A DNA stretch of 64,000 nucleotides. It comes from JAJPKK01 sp963702755. GTDB lineage: Bacteria; Pseudomonadota; Alphaproteobacteria; Rhizobiales; Xanthobacteraceae. Every line of letters begins with the position of its first letter. Within the stretch, counting starts at the first letter, position 1. Below the pieces are notes generated by a model, which was not told the origin of the DNA, did not search any database, and saw only the letters and a list, made by a program, of their open reading frames with translations. Location: assembly GCA_963702755.1 (NCBI GenBank), contig CAVPDZ010000009.1, positions 620,001 through 684,000 of the forward strand, written 5' to 3'. Both the position numbers and the translations under genes were made by a program. Below, one piece after another: positions 18,558 through 27,487 of the stretch.

Positions 18558-20279
18558 TCACAGCCCGAACACGAACAGCATGGTCGCGTTGCCCTGGGTC
18601 TTGAGTTCCGGCGAGCGCGCGATCTTCGCTTTGCCGACCGGACCGATGCCGGAGGCGATGGCGATATATTGCTTGCCGTTCACCGCGTAGGTCATCGGCG
18701 GGGCGACAAAGCCGGTGCCGACGTTGATTTCCCAAAGCTTGTCGAGGGTCTGATCGTCGAACGCGAGGATGGTGCCGTCGAGCATCGCGGTCACCACGAT
18801 GCCGCCGCCGGTCGTGAGCACGCCGGAAAGGTCAGGGTAGGGCAGTTCGCGGCGCGTTTTGATCTCGGCGGTGAGCGGATCGACGACGGTGAGGCTGCCG
18901 ACGATGCGGGCATCGTTGACGTAGCCGCCGCCGCCGAACTTGCCGCGGACATGGGCGGTCGGATCGGGCGTGATGTCGGCGCAGCCTTCGCTTGCCCCGA
19001 TATAGAGGAGCTTGCTCTTGTCGGAGTACGACGGCGGCCAGAAATTGGTGCCGCCGTGGACGTCCGGACAGGAGTTCATGATCTTCGCGGTCGGCGACGG
19101 CCAATCGTGGTTGTAGGTCTGGACGTCCTTGCCGGGATCGTAATCGACGGGCTTGCCGGTCTTGGGGTCGAGGCCCTTCGTCCAGTTGAGCTTCATCGCG
19201 TACTGCACCGCCTTGAGGAATTGGCCGTTGAGGCGGTCGAAGGTGTAGTTGAAGCCATTGCGGTCGGCGTGCACCACGAGCTTGCGGTCCTCGCCGTTGA
19301 CCTTGCCGTCGATGATGATCTGCGAGCCCGAGGTGTCGTAGTCGTGGATGTCGTTCGCGGTGTGCTGGAAATGCCACTGGATCTTGCCGTCCTTGACCCC
19401 GAAGGCGACGGTCGAGTCGGTATAGAGATTGTCGCCGGGACGATAGCCGGAATCGTAGCGCGGCACCGGATTGCCCGTTCCCCAGTAGGTGAGGTTCGTC
19501 GCCGGGTCGTATGAGCCGGTGACGTACATGGCGCCGCCGCCGGTCTGCCAGGCGTTGTTCTTGTCCTTCCAGGTCTCGCTGCCGGGCTCGCCCGGCGCCG
19601 GGATCACGAAGGTCTTCCACTGGGTGTCGCCGGTCTTCGGATCGAGCGACGCGATCCAGTCGCGCACGCCGTTGTCGCCGCCGGACGCGCCGATGACGAT
19701 GGAGTCCTTGAGCGCGAGCGGCGCCGCGGTGATTTCGAGATCGGGCTGATCGAGCAGGTTCTTGTCCCAGACGATCTTGCCGGTTTCCTTGTCGGTTGCG
19801 ATCACGCGCCCGTCGAGGCCGGTCACCGAGATCACGTAGTTGCCCCACAGCGCGACGCCGCGGTTGCGGTCGGCCTTCTTGGTGCCCGGGTCCATCTTCC
19901 AGACGACCCGGCCGGCCGTGCCGGAGCGCACATCGATCTTGTAGACGACGCTCCAGACGTCGGTGATGTAGAGGAAGCCGTCTTCGACGACCGGCGTCGC
20001 TTCGTTGTACTCGTTGCCGCTGGTGCCGCCGAGCGGCACGGCGAAGGCGAGCCTCAGGTTCTTGACGTTCGCCTTGTTGATCACGTCGAGCGACGAGTAG
20101 CGGTGCGAGCCGTAGTCGTGGTGATTCATCAGCCAGTTGCCGGGCTCCGGATTGGCGAGGCGCTCGAACGTGACGTCGGCGGCCGTTGCCGTGGTGCCCG
20201 CCATCGCGATCGCGCCGAGGGCGGCCCAACCGAGCGTCAATGCGGCGCGGGAAACGCAAAGGTTGAATTGCTTTTTCAC
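18558..20279 (-). CDS. PQQ-dependent alcohol dehydrogenase, predicted lanthanide type
   Basis: 573-residue periplasmic quinoprotein with signal peptide (LTLGWAALGAIAMAGTTATAA). It forms the eight-bladed propeller of the methanol/ethanol dehydrogenase family. Alignment of motifs by eye gives metal/PQQ-site residues Asp202 (GGDNGVRDW, Glu in MxaF), Asn270 (WGTGN), catalytic Asp313 and Asp315 in IHDYDTSG. The extra Asp two residues after the catalytic one is the known mark of lanthanide-dependent enzymes (XoxF, PedH). The vicinal Cys-Cys disulfide of MxaF is absent (KKADRNRGVALWG). Start is GTG with GGAGG nine bases upstream. No PQQ synthesis genes are in the window; the cytochrome c at 12513-13016 is a possible acceptor. 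Confidence 0.9.
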   Translation of the reverse strand: MKKQFNLCVSRAALTLGWAALGAIAMAGTTATAADVTFERLANPEPGNWLMNHHDYGSHRYSSLDVINKANVKNLRLAFAVPLGGTSGNEYNEATPVVEDGFLYITDVWSVVYKIDVRSGTAGRVVWKMDPGTKKADRNRGVALWGNYVISVTGLDGRVIATDKETGKIVWDKNLLDQPDLEITAAPLALKDSIVIGASGGDNGVRDWIASLDPKTGDTQWKTFVIPAPGEPGSETWKDKNNAWQTGGGAMYVTGSYDPATNLTYWGTGNPVPRYDSGYRPGDNLYTDSTVAFGVKDGKIQWHFQHTANDIHDYDTSGSQIIIDGKVNGEDRKLVVHADRNGFNYTFDRLNGQFLKAVQYAMKLNWTKGLDPKTGKPVDYDPGKDVQTYNHDWPSPTAKIMNSCPDVHGGTNFWPPSYSDKSKLLYIGASEGCADITPDPTAHVRGKFGGGGYVNDARIVGSLTVVDPLTAEIKTRRELPYPDLSGVLTTGGGIVVTAMLDGTILAFDDQTLDKLWEINVGTGFVAPPMTYAVNGKQYIAIASGIGPVGKAKIARSPELKTQGNATMLFVFGL

Positions 20280-20518
20280 CCTAATCCTCCGTCCGTTGCG
20301 CGGCCCATAACATCGGCCGCGGCCGCGCGAAAGCTAGTGCAGTTGAATGCGAGATACGAGTGGGTTTTCGCCCATTTACCATGCAAATAGCTGCGGTCCG
20401 GCAGAAAGTCGGACTGGCGCCGGAGGATGCATGTCGGCTCGATCTTTCGTGCTAGTGTCGCGGCCTTAATCCGCGATCGCGGACAAGCCAAGCGGACGAA
20501 CCAAGACGGGAGACACTC

Positions 20519-21299
20519 ATGGGAAGAATGATCGCGTTGAGCGCGGGCGGCGCGTTGCTGGCGGGCGCCTTGGGCGGGATGGCGCAACAGGCGAGCGCCG
20601 AGACGCTTGTTGAAAACAGCGCGGAATTCCGCTTTCAACTCGACTTCCATGTCAATGATGCCGCGCTGCAGAAGCTGCTGCCCGCCGGCTGGGAGCCGGC
20701 CATTGCGACGCAGGGTCCCGCCAAGGATGCCAACTTGCGGCTCATCTTCATCGACCGCGTCGACGTCACCAATCCCGACAACACGCCGAAGACGACCGAT
20801 CAGCTTGTCTACGTCGCGATCCCGGTCAAACAGACGGGAACGAACAATATTGCCGGGCAGATGATCATTGGCGGGCTGACGTCTGACGCCAAGGAAGCGC
20901 CGGGGCCGTTCGGAAACTACGGAGTCGCGAACGCCAAGACGTCGCGCTCGTTCTCGACCGACAAGGGCGTCACCCAAGGCGAGGAGAACTGGGAGTTCAT
21001 CGCGCCGAGCGGCGAGCGCATGGAGACCCATGTGAAATACGAGCGCGGCCCTGCGCGTCGCAATCCGACCCAAGAGGTGAAGTTCTTCAATCCGTCAAAT
21101 CCGAGCGCCTATCAGATCTTCAAGGTCGATTCCGGTCTCGACATCATGAAGAACGCGTCGGTGCCGGTGAAGGATCGGGTCAAGGAGTTCAGCTACAAGG
21201 TCACCGGCGGCAAGCTCGGCGGCTTGTTCGACGGCACCGAGAAGGCCGCTGAGCTGGGACTCCTTCCACTGGTACAACCGGGCGATCCTCAATCCATAG
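20519..21299 (+). CDS. Conserved periplasmic hypothetical protein, one frameshift near the C-terminus
   Basis: About 259 residues. Signal peptide MGRMIALSAGGALLAGALGGMAQQASA, then VENSAEFRFQLDFHVNDAALQKLLPAGWEP, which resembles an acetoacetate-decarboxylase-like beta fold seen in several uncharacterised exported proteins. The start is backed by GGGAG seven bases upstream. The open frame runs to 21349, but its last 29 residues look non-coding. A +1 shift near 21255 restores the natural end (DSFHWYNRAILNP) with a stop at 21297-21299. Divergent from the PQQ dehydrogenase, which may indicate shared regulation. Function unknown. Confidence 0.7.
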
Positions 21300-21310
21300 A
21301 CTGCCGCAGC

Positions 21311-21460
21311 CGTAGCCCGGATGAAGCGAACGCAAACGCGTTCGCTTAATCCGGGGATGGACTCTCCTCACTGCGTCGCCTTGGCCCCGATCGCACGGCC
21401 GCCCCGGATTACGGGATCGCGCAGGCGCGCTCCCTTCATCCGGGCTGCATCCATCCCCGA
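21311..21460. repeat. GTAGCCCGGATG-type dispersed repeat
   Basis: Starts with GTAGCCCGGATGAAGCGAACGC, contains a palindrome (GCGAACGC AAACGC GTTCGC) and ATCCGGGG, and ends with the inverted outer part TTCATCCGGGCTGC near 21437-21450. A second copy is at 26779-26887. Such elements are common between genes in Bradyrhizobium relatives. Confidence 0.7.
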
Positions 21461-21539
21461 GGACCTCCCGGCTTCTTGAAGCCCCTGGGGGCCTATGTCA
21501 TACGAGGCGACCGGCCGGTCGCCGGCTGAAGGGGACGAT

Positions 21540-22358
21540 ATGCCGGAAACCGCGGGGCTGTTGCGGGGCAAGCGCGGCCTGATCATCGGAGTGGCCAATA
21601 ACCGGTCGATCGCCTGGGGCATTGCCAAATCGGCAACGGCCCATGGCGCGCAACTGGCCTTCACCTATCAGGGCGACGCGCTCAAGAAGCGGGTGGAGCC
21701 GCTGGCGCACGAGGTTGGGGGACTCGTGGTCGGACACTGCGACGTCACCGACGCGGCCTCGATGGATGCCGTCTTTGCGGCGACTGCCGAGAAGTGGGGT
21801 TCGATCGATTTTGTCGTCCACGCCGTCGCGTTTTCCGACCGACGGGAGCTGGACGGCCGTTACATCGACACGACCCGCGATAACTTCCTCAACACCCTCG
21901 AGATCAGCTGCTATTCGTTCACGGCCGTGGCCCAGCGCGCCGAGCGGCTGATGTCGAACGGCGGCGCGATGCTGACGCTCACCTATTACGGCTCGCAGAA
22001 ATGGATGCCCCATTACAACGTGATGGGCATTGCCAAGGCCGGACTGGAAGCGTCCGTTCGCTATCTGGCGGCCGATCTCGGCACCAAGAATATCCGCGTC
22101 AACGCCATCTCCGCCGGACCCATCAAGACGCTTGCGGCGTCGGGCATCGGCGATTTTCGCTACATTCTCAGTTGGAACGAGCACAACGCGCCGCTGCGCC
22201 GCAACGTCTCGGCGGATGAGGTCGGCGATACCGCGGTCTACCTGCTGTCCGACCTGTCGCGCGGCGTCACCGGCGAAATCCACTATGTCGACGCCGGTTA
22301 TCACATCGTCGGCATGAAGCATCCCGACGCGCCGGACATCGTCGTCCACAAGGATTGA
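21540..22358 (+). CDS. fabI: Enoyl-[acyl-carrier-protein] reductase (NADH) FabI
   Basis: 272-residue short-chain-dehydrogenase-type reductase that performs the last step of each fatty-acid elongation cycle. The nucleotide-binding loop is LIIGVANNRSIAWGIAK; the active site has Tyr149 (LTYYGS) and the Tyr159-x6-Lys166 pair (YNVMGIAK). The family C-terminal region (EIHYVDAGYHIVGM) is intact. ATG at 21540 has AAGGGGA upstream; an earlier ATG at 21495 would add 15 unlikely residues. It heads the group fabI / phosphatase / aroC / ribB-like. A second, distinct FabI is at 61791-62576. Confidence 0.95.
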   Translation: MPETAGLLRGKRGLIIGVANNRSIAWGIAKSATAHGAQLAFTYQGDALKKRVEPLAHEVGGLVVGHCDVTDAASMDAVFAATAEKWGSIDFVVHAVAFSDRRELDGRYIDTTRDNFLNTLEISCYSFTAVAQRAERLMSNGGAMLTLTYYGSQKWMPHYNVMGIAKAGLEASVRYLAADLGTKNIRVNAISAGPIKTLAASGIGDFRYILSWNEHNAPLRRNVSADEVGDTAVYLLSDLSRGVTGEIHYVDAGYHIVGMKHPDAPDIVVHKD

Positions 22359-22389
22359 TGCGCTCGCCGGGCATACCGATATCGCTGCC

Positions 22390-22971
22390 ATGACGTTCTA
22401 TTTCGTTCGCCATGGCGAAACCGACTGGAACGCCGCGCGCCGGCTCCAGGGCCAGATCGACGTGCCCCTTAACGAGGTCGGTCGCCGCCAGGCTGCCCGG
22501 TGCGCCGAGATTCTAGGCGGCCTCGGCGTCAAACCGGTGTCGGCGCTGAGCTTCGTCGCTAGCCCGTTGATACGGGCCCGCGAGACCATGGAGATCATCC
22601 GCGGCGGTCTCGGTATGGAGGCGGCTGGCTATTCCCTCGACCGCCGGCTGGTCGAGATGTCGTACGGCCTCTGGGAAGGCCTCACATACCTCGAGGTCCT
22701 GGACCAGCATCCCCACGAACTGCCGGCGCGTAATCGCGACAAATGGAATTACCGGCCGCCCGAGGGGGAAAGCTACGCCGATCTCTTCGCGCGCGTGCAG
22801 GCTTGGCATGCCGAGGTCGAGGGCGACATCGTGCTTGCCGCCCATGGCGGCGTGGCGCGGACCCTGATGGTGCTTTATGGCGTGCGCCCCGCAGATGACG
22901 CGACGACGGGCACGATCGAGCAGGGCGTCGTCTATGAGTTTTCCGACGGCGTCATGCATCGGCATGAATGA
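22390..22971 (+). CDS. Histidine phosphatase family protein (GpmB-like)
   Basis: 193-residue cytoplasmic phosphatase or mutase-like enzyme. The catalytic RHG motif is at the N-terminus (FYFVRHGETDWN); the second catalytic His is in VLAAHGGVARTL; the conserved Arg is in SPLIRARETMEI. These are the residues of the phosphoglycerate-mutase-like superfamily; a phosphatase role is more likely than true mutase activity given the length. The gene starts 31 bases after fabI and belongs to the same transcription unit in related genomes. Confidence 0.9.
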   Translation: MTFYFVRHGETDWNAARRLQGQIDVPLNEVGRRQAARCAEILGGLGVKPVSALSFVASPLIRARETMEIIRGGLGMEAAGYSLDRRLVEMSYGLWEGLTYLEVLDQHPHELPARNRDKWNYRPPEGESYADLFARVQAWHAEVEGDIVLAAHGGVARTLMVLYGVRPADDATTGTIEQGVVYEFSDGVMHRHE

Positions 22972-23147
22972 TGCGGCCGCTTCCGCCTCGTCAAGAAATA
23001 ACGATATTTCAATAGCTTGAGCCCGCTCTCCTGCGGTTATTGATTTGGTTGAGGAAGTCGCGATGACAGGCCTTCAACCGCACGCATGGCGGCGTCATTG
23101 ACCCTTCGCGGCGCGCGGGCTACCAAGCCGGCGGCAGGCCAAAGCTC

Positions 23148-24263
23148 ATGTCCCACAATACCTTCGGCCACCTCTTTCGGGTGACCACGTTCGGCGAGAG
23201 CCATGGCGCCGCAATCGGCTGCGTCGTCGATGGTTGCCCGCCGCAGATCCCGTTGACTGCCGCCGACATCCAACGCGATCTCGACCGCCGCCGGCCTGGC
23301 CAGTCGCGCTTCACCACGCAGCGCCAAGAACCCGACGAGGTGAAAATCCTCTCGGGCGTCTTCGCCGATGCGGCCGGCGTGCAGGTGACGACGGGTACGC
23401 CGATTGCGCTCGTGATCGAGAATGTGGACCAACGCTCCAAGGATTATTCGGACATTCGCGACCGCTATCGGCCCGGTCACGCCGACTACACCTACGACGC
23501 CAAGTACGGCCTGCGCGACTATCGGGGCGGCGGCCGGCAGTCGGCGCGGGAGACTGCGGCGCGGGTTGCGGCGGGCGCGGTGGCGCGCAAGGTGGTGCCG
23601 GGGGTCTCCGTGCGCGCGGCGCTCGTCGCCATGGGCCCGCACGCGATTGACCGCGCCCGATGGGACTGGGACGAGGTCGCACGCAATCCGTTCTTCTGTC
23701 CGGACGCGGACAAGGCCGCATTCTTCGCCGATTACCTTGATGGCATCCGCAAAGCCGGCTCCTCCATCGGCGCCGTCATCGAAGTGATTGCCGAGGGGGT
23801 ACCGCCGGGTCTCGGTGCGCCGGTCTACGGCAAGCTCGACGCCGATATCGCGGCGGCGCTGATGGGTATCAACGCCGTCAAGGGCGTGGAGATCGGCGCC
23901 GGTTTCGCGGCGGCGGCGCTGTCGGGCGAGGAAAACGCCGACGAGATGCGCATGGGCAATGACGGCCGCCCGCGCTTCCTGTCCAATCACGCCGGCGGGA
24001 TTCTCGGCGGCATTTCCACCGGACAGCCGATCGTGGCGCGCTTTGCCGTCAAGCCCACGTCGTCGATCCTGACGCCGCGCCAGACCGTCGACCGCTACGG
24101 CCACGAAACGGAAATTGCCACCAAGGGCCGCCATGACCCCTGCGTCGGTATCCGCGCCGTGCCGGTCGGCGAGGCGATGATGGCGTGCGTGCTCGCGGAT
24201 CACTATTTGCGTCATCGCGGCCAGGTCGGTGAGACACCGCCCTGGCCGGCAACAAGGCCCTGA
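23148..24263 (+). CDS. aroC: Chorismate synthase
   Basis: 371-residue FMN-dependent enzyme converting EPSP to chorismate, the last step of the shikimate pathway. Signatures are TFGESHGAAIGCVVDG near the start, the YRGGGRQSARETAARVAAGA segment, and FLSNHAGGILGGISTGQPI plus KGRHDPCVGIRAVPVGEAM near the end. Length is normal. Its stop (TGA 24261-24263) is one base before the start of the ribB-like gene, so the two are translationally coupled. Confidence 0.96.
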   Translation: MSHNTFGHLFRVTTFGESHGAAIGCVVDGCPPQIPLTAADIQRDLDRRRPGQSRFTTQRQEPDEVKILSGVFADAAGVQVTTGTPIALVIENVDQRSKDYSDIRDRYRPGHADYTYDAKYGLRDYRGGGRQSARETAARVAAGAVARKVVPGVSVRAALVAMGPHAIDRARWDWDEVARNPFFCPDADKAAFFADYLDGIRKAGSSIGAVIEVIAEGVPPGLGAPVYGKLDADIAAALMGINAVKGVEIGAGFAAAALSGEENADEMRMGNDGRPRFLSNHAGGILGGISTGQPIVARFAVKPTSSILTPRQTVDRYGHETEIATKGRHDPCVGIRAVPVGEAMMACVLADHYLRHRGQVGETPPWPATRP

Positions 24264-24264
24264 A

Positions 24265-25377
24265 ATGAATGCCGTAGATGCTGAGAAACCAATGACGTCA
24301 CAATCCCACTCGCTGGTCGAGGCGGCCGTCGCTGCGTTTGCGCGCGGTGAGATCGTCGTGGTCGCGGACGACGACGACCGCGAGAACGAAGGCGACCTGT
24401 TCGTGGCCGCCTCCATGTGCACGCCGGAAAAGATGGCCTTCATCATCCGGCACACCTCCGGCATCGTCTGCGCGCCGCTGGCGGGAGAGGCGGCAAAGCG
24501 CCTGCATCTCGACCCCATGGTGGCGCTCAACGATGCGCCGCTCGGCACCGCGTTCACCGTGTCGGTCGACGTGCGTCACGGCCTGACCACCGGCATTTCC
24601 GCCGAGGAGCGCACCAACACCGTGCGCGCGCTCGCCAATGGCAACAGCGGCCCCGTCGATTTCGTGCGCCCGGGCCACGTGTTTCCGCTGGTCGGGCGCG
24701 AGGGGGGCGTGCTGATGCGGTCGGGGCATACCGAGGCGTGCCTCGATCTGTGCCGGCTTGCCGGCTTGTCCCAGGTCGGTGTCCTCGCCGAGTTGATGAA
24801 CGACGACGGCACCGTGATGCGCGGCGCCGACGTGGCGCGTTTTGCCGCACAGCATGGCCTCAAATGCCTGACCATCGCCGATCTCATCGCCTATCGGCAG
24901 GTGCGCGAGAAACTCGTCGAGCGGGTCGGCGAGTTCACCGTCGCGACCGAGATCGGAACGCTCAACGGCTATGCCTATGTCACCCGGTTCGACCAGGTCC
25001 ACCACATGGCGCTGGTGCACGGACGTATCGGCGACGGCCGCGATGTGCTGACCCGGCTGCATCGGGCGAACATCCTCAAGGACATTTTCGGCGGCGCGGC
25101 CGACGTCCACGGCGCGTTGCGGCGGTTCGCGGCCGACGGGCGGGGCGTCATCGTGTTCCTGCGCGACGGCTCCGCGGGCGTGCCCGTGACCGCGCTGCCG
25201 CAACAGGGCACCGATGCCGCGCGCCAGCGGCAATGGCGCGAGATCGGTCTCGGTGCGCAGATCCTGAAAGACCTCGGCATTTCCTCGATCCGCCTTCTGA
25301 CGTCGGCCGAGCATCGCTACGTCGGCCTCGCCGGCTTCGGCATCGAGATCACGTCGAGCGAGCCGATCGCGCCGTAG
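24265..25377 (+). CDS. ribB: 3,4-dihydroxy-2-butanone-4-phosphate synthase with degenerate GTP cyclohydrolase II domain (RibBA-like)
   Basis: 370 residues. The N-terminal RibB domain is complete (VVADDDDRENEGDL, IIRHTSGIVCAPL, AEERTNTVRAL, RPGHVFPLVGREGGVLMRSGHTEA) and should make dihydroxybutanone phosphate for riboflavin synthesis. The C-terminal domain has the RibA fold, but the three zinc-binding cysteines of real GTP cyclohydrolase II are gone: the region reads LHRANILKDIFGGAADVH. The second activity is therefore probably lost, and a separate RibA should exist elsewhere. Start ATG at 24265 directly follows the aroC stop. Confidence 0.92.
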   Translation: MNAVDAEKPMTSQSHSLVEAAVAAFARGEIVVVADDDDRENEGDLFVAASMCTPEKMAFIIRHTSGIVCAPLAGEAAKRLHLDPMVALNDAPLGTAFTVSVDVRHGLTTGISAEERTNTVRALANGNSGPVDFVRPGHVFPLVGREGGVLMRSGHTEACLDLCRLAGLSQVGVLAELMNDDGTVMRGADVARFAAQHGLKCLTIADLIAYRQVREKLVERVGEFTVATEIGTLNGYAYVTRFDQVHHMALVHGRIGDGRDVLTRLHRANILKDIFGGAADVHGALRRFAADGRGVIVFLRDGSAGVPVTALPQQGTDAARQRQWREIGLGAQILKDLGISSIRLLTSAEHRYVGLAGFGIEITSSEPIAP

Positions 25378-25455
25378 GGTTAGCTTGGACCCTTGATGTA
25401 CTGTGTGCGGCCGTACACCTGTAATTGAAGGGTGCTTCGTGATAGGTATTCGACG

Positions 25456-25680
25456 ATGAACCCGCGCACTGCATCGATTGCGGAGGAGGCGGACCGACTC
25501 CCAGCCGCTGACCGCATCAAACTCGTCGAGCACCTGCTTGATACATTGAATCCGTCAAATCGTGAGATTGACGCGGCTTGGGTTGAAGAGAGCGAGCGAC
25601 GTCTCGACAGCTACCTTCGCGGCGACGCGACTGAGCGGGATGCGAAAGATGTGCTCTCTAAGCACCTGACGCAGATGTAA
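25456..25680 (+). CDS. Addiction-module-component-like protein (orphan antitoxin)
   Basis: 74 residues (MNPRTASIAEEADRLPAADR...). The pattern of an amphipathic N-terminal helix, RIKLVEHLLDTLNP, then EIDAAWVEESERRLDSYLRG, matches the TIGR02574-type addiction module component. These genes normally precede a RelE/ParE-type toxin, but none is present downstream (25681-25890 is non-coding). An in-frame ATG at 25432 would add eight residues. Either an orphan antitoxin or one whose toxin has been lost. Confidence 0.72.
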   Translation: MNPRTASIAEEADRLPAADRIKLVEHLLDTLNPSNREIDAAWVEESERRLDSYLRGDATERDAKDVLSKHLTQM

Positions 25681-25890
25681 CGGCGTCTACGCCGGTTATG
25701 CCGCGCCACCACAAAGCGGTTTCGTCGAGGCCGCTGCCCTGCCGTATTTCGCCGGCATGATCAGGTGAACGGTGGCCGGGCCGCTTTTCTTGTCCTGGCA
25801 AGCGTGCCACCATGCGAAATTAAATCTCGCTGCCGCTGGCCGGACCGAAACGCCAGTTGCTTCCGGGCCAGGCGCGGGTCGGGGAAATTG

Positions 25891-26761
25891 ATGCGCGCAT
25901 TCAGATTGACGATGGCTGCGGCCGTGGCATCGGCCGCTCTCGCGCTGGCGGTCGCGACGCTTGGCGTCAGGCGACCGGTGGACGACGCTGGCGCAAGTTC
26001 GGGGCAAGGCCCCTGCCGCGGCGGCAACCGCCGATGTGGACGTTGAGCTCATTATCGCGGTCGACGTGTCCTATTCCATGGATCCGGACGAGCAGGCGCT
26101 GCAACGCGAGGGCTACATCACCGGCCTCAACTCGCCGGAGTTTCTCAACGCGCTCCATCAGGGCACCCATGGCAAGATTGCCTTGACCTATTTCGAATGG
26201 GCGGGCGCTGCCGACCAGCGTGTCGTCGTGCCATGGCGAATGATCGACGGCGCGGCGACCGCGCGCGCCTTTACCGACGAGATCGCCAACGCGCCTTACC
26301 GGCGCGCCTACCGCACCTCGATTTCCGGCGCGCTCAAGTTCGCCCAGCCGCTGTTCGAGAGTTCGGGATTTCGCGGACTGCGCCGGGTGATCGATGTGTC
26401 GGGCGATGGCGTCAACAATCAGGGCGCGCCGGTTGCGATCGTGCGCGACGAGGTGCTGGAGCAGGGGATCACGATCAACGGCTTGCCGATCATGCTCAAG
26501 CGCCCGCAGCCCGGCTCGATCGACATCGAAGACCTCGACATCTATTACGAGGATTGCGTGGTCGGAGGTCCGGGCTCCTTTGTGATTCCGATCAAGGAGC
26601 GCAAGCAGTTTCGCGAAGCGACGCGCACCAAGCTCGTCCTTGAGATAGCGAGCACGACGCCCCGCATCGTGCCGGCGGCGGCGTCGGCCCCGCGCATTTC
26701 CTGCACCATCGGCGAGCGCCTGTGGCAAGAGCGCTGGGGCGGCATGCCGGATTTCCGCTGA
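25891..26761 (+). CDS. DUF1194 protein with von Willebrand A-like fold, one frameshift
   Basis: About 289-residue exported protein. ATG at 25891 opens a signal peptide (MRAFRLTMAAAVASAALALAVA); after a +1 frameshift between about 25955 and 26015 the conserved DUF1194 domain runs to 26761. The domain begins VDVELIIAVDVSYSMDPDEQ, where DVSYS fits the metal-binding DxSxS (MIDAS) motif of VWA folds, and continues with RRVIDVSGDGVNNQG, a second VWA strand. The family is widespread in Rhizobiales and has no assigned function. It stands alone, followed by a dispersed repeat. Confidence 0.82.
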
Positions 26762-26778
26762 GGGGCAATCTCGCCGCC

Positions 26779-26887
26779 GTAGCCCGGATGGAGCGCGGCG
26801 GTCGCCGCGCGCAATCCGGGGCCGGCCTCTCAATCGACCGCGTTGTTGCGCCGTCCCGGATTGCGCTTCGCTCCATCCGGGCTACGG
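26779..26887. repeat. GTAGCCCGGATG-type dispersed repeat, second copy
   Basis: Begins GTAGCCCGGATGGAGCGC and ends with the inverse, GCTCCATCCGGGCTAC, giving near-perfect outer inverted repeats. The inner parts are CAATCCGGGG and CCCGGATTG. It matches the copy at 21311-21460 in both word content and layout, and sits between convergent genes. Confidence 0.75.
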
Positions 26888-26895
26888 GTTGTAGA

Positions 26896-27301
26896 TCACT
26901 CGCGCATCGAAGCGATCGCTTCGTCGACCAGGAAGAGGTCGGTCAAGCAGCGCGCGCAGGTGAATCGACGCATTGAGATTGTCGACGAGCTGCGATCCGA
27001 TCGCGCGCTGGGCGAGCGCCAGCTTGATGCCGGCCCGCGCCTTGCGTGCGTCGTCCTCGAGTGTCGCGACGAACGGGGAAAATACGGCTGGGTCGGCCGC
27101 GGCAGCTTTCGCCGCAGCAATTGCGGCCGCACCGATGCCGTCGAGCGCCGCGTCGGCGCGCTTGAGAAAATCGCGGACCTCCCCGCCTTCAGTGCCGCGC
27201 CGATGGCCTTGCGAGGCATAGGCGAGCATCAATTCGTAGGCCTCCTCAATCGCAGCAATCCGTTCCGCGAAACCGCCTGCGGGTTGCGCATCCGCGCTCA
27301 T
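26896..27301 (-). CDS. Conserved hypothetical helical protein, one frameshift near the end
   Basis: About 134 residues, almost entirely helical (FAERIAAIEEAYELMLAYASQG, EVRDFLKRADAALDGIGAA, QRAIGSQLVDNLNASIHLRALL). The frame continuing to 26882 is not natural: a +1 shift near 26947 gives the expected end (TDLFLVDEAIASMRE) and a stop at 26896-26898. It is the last gene on this strand after the molybdenum hydroxylase genes, with about 190 bases between. Function unknown. Confidence 0.65.
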
Positions 27302-27487
27302 GATCGATGTTCCAGTTGTCGGGGTTTGTCGGCGTGGATGGCGCAGAGCGAGCCCAGTAACTGCCGCACGGACGACCGCGTGGAAGTCCGCGAGAACAGG
27401 CCGCTGCTGCCAACCATTTCGTGAAGGGCCTCGGGGATGATGGGCCGCGCTCGCCGCGGTCCATCATCCGAGCTACAGGCTTGGCGC

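Noticed and set aside
25550..25570. TTGAATCCGTCAA as an FNR box
   Set aside because: Spacer is 5 bases and it lies inside a coding region.
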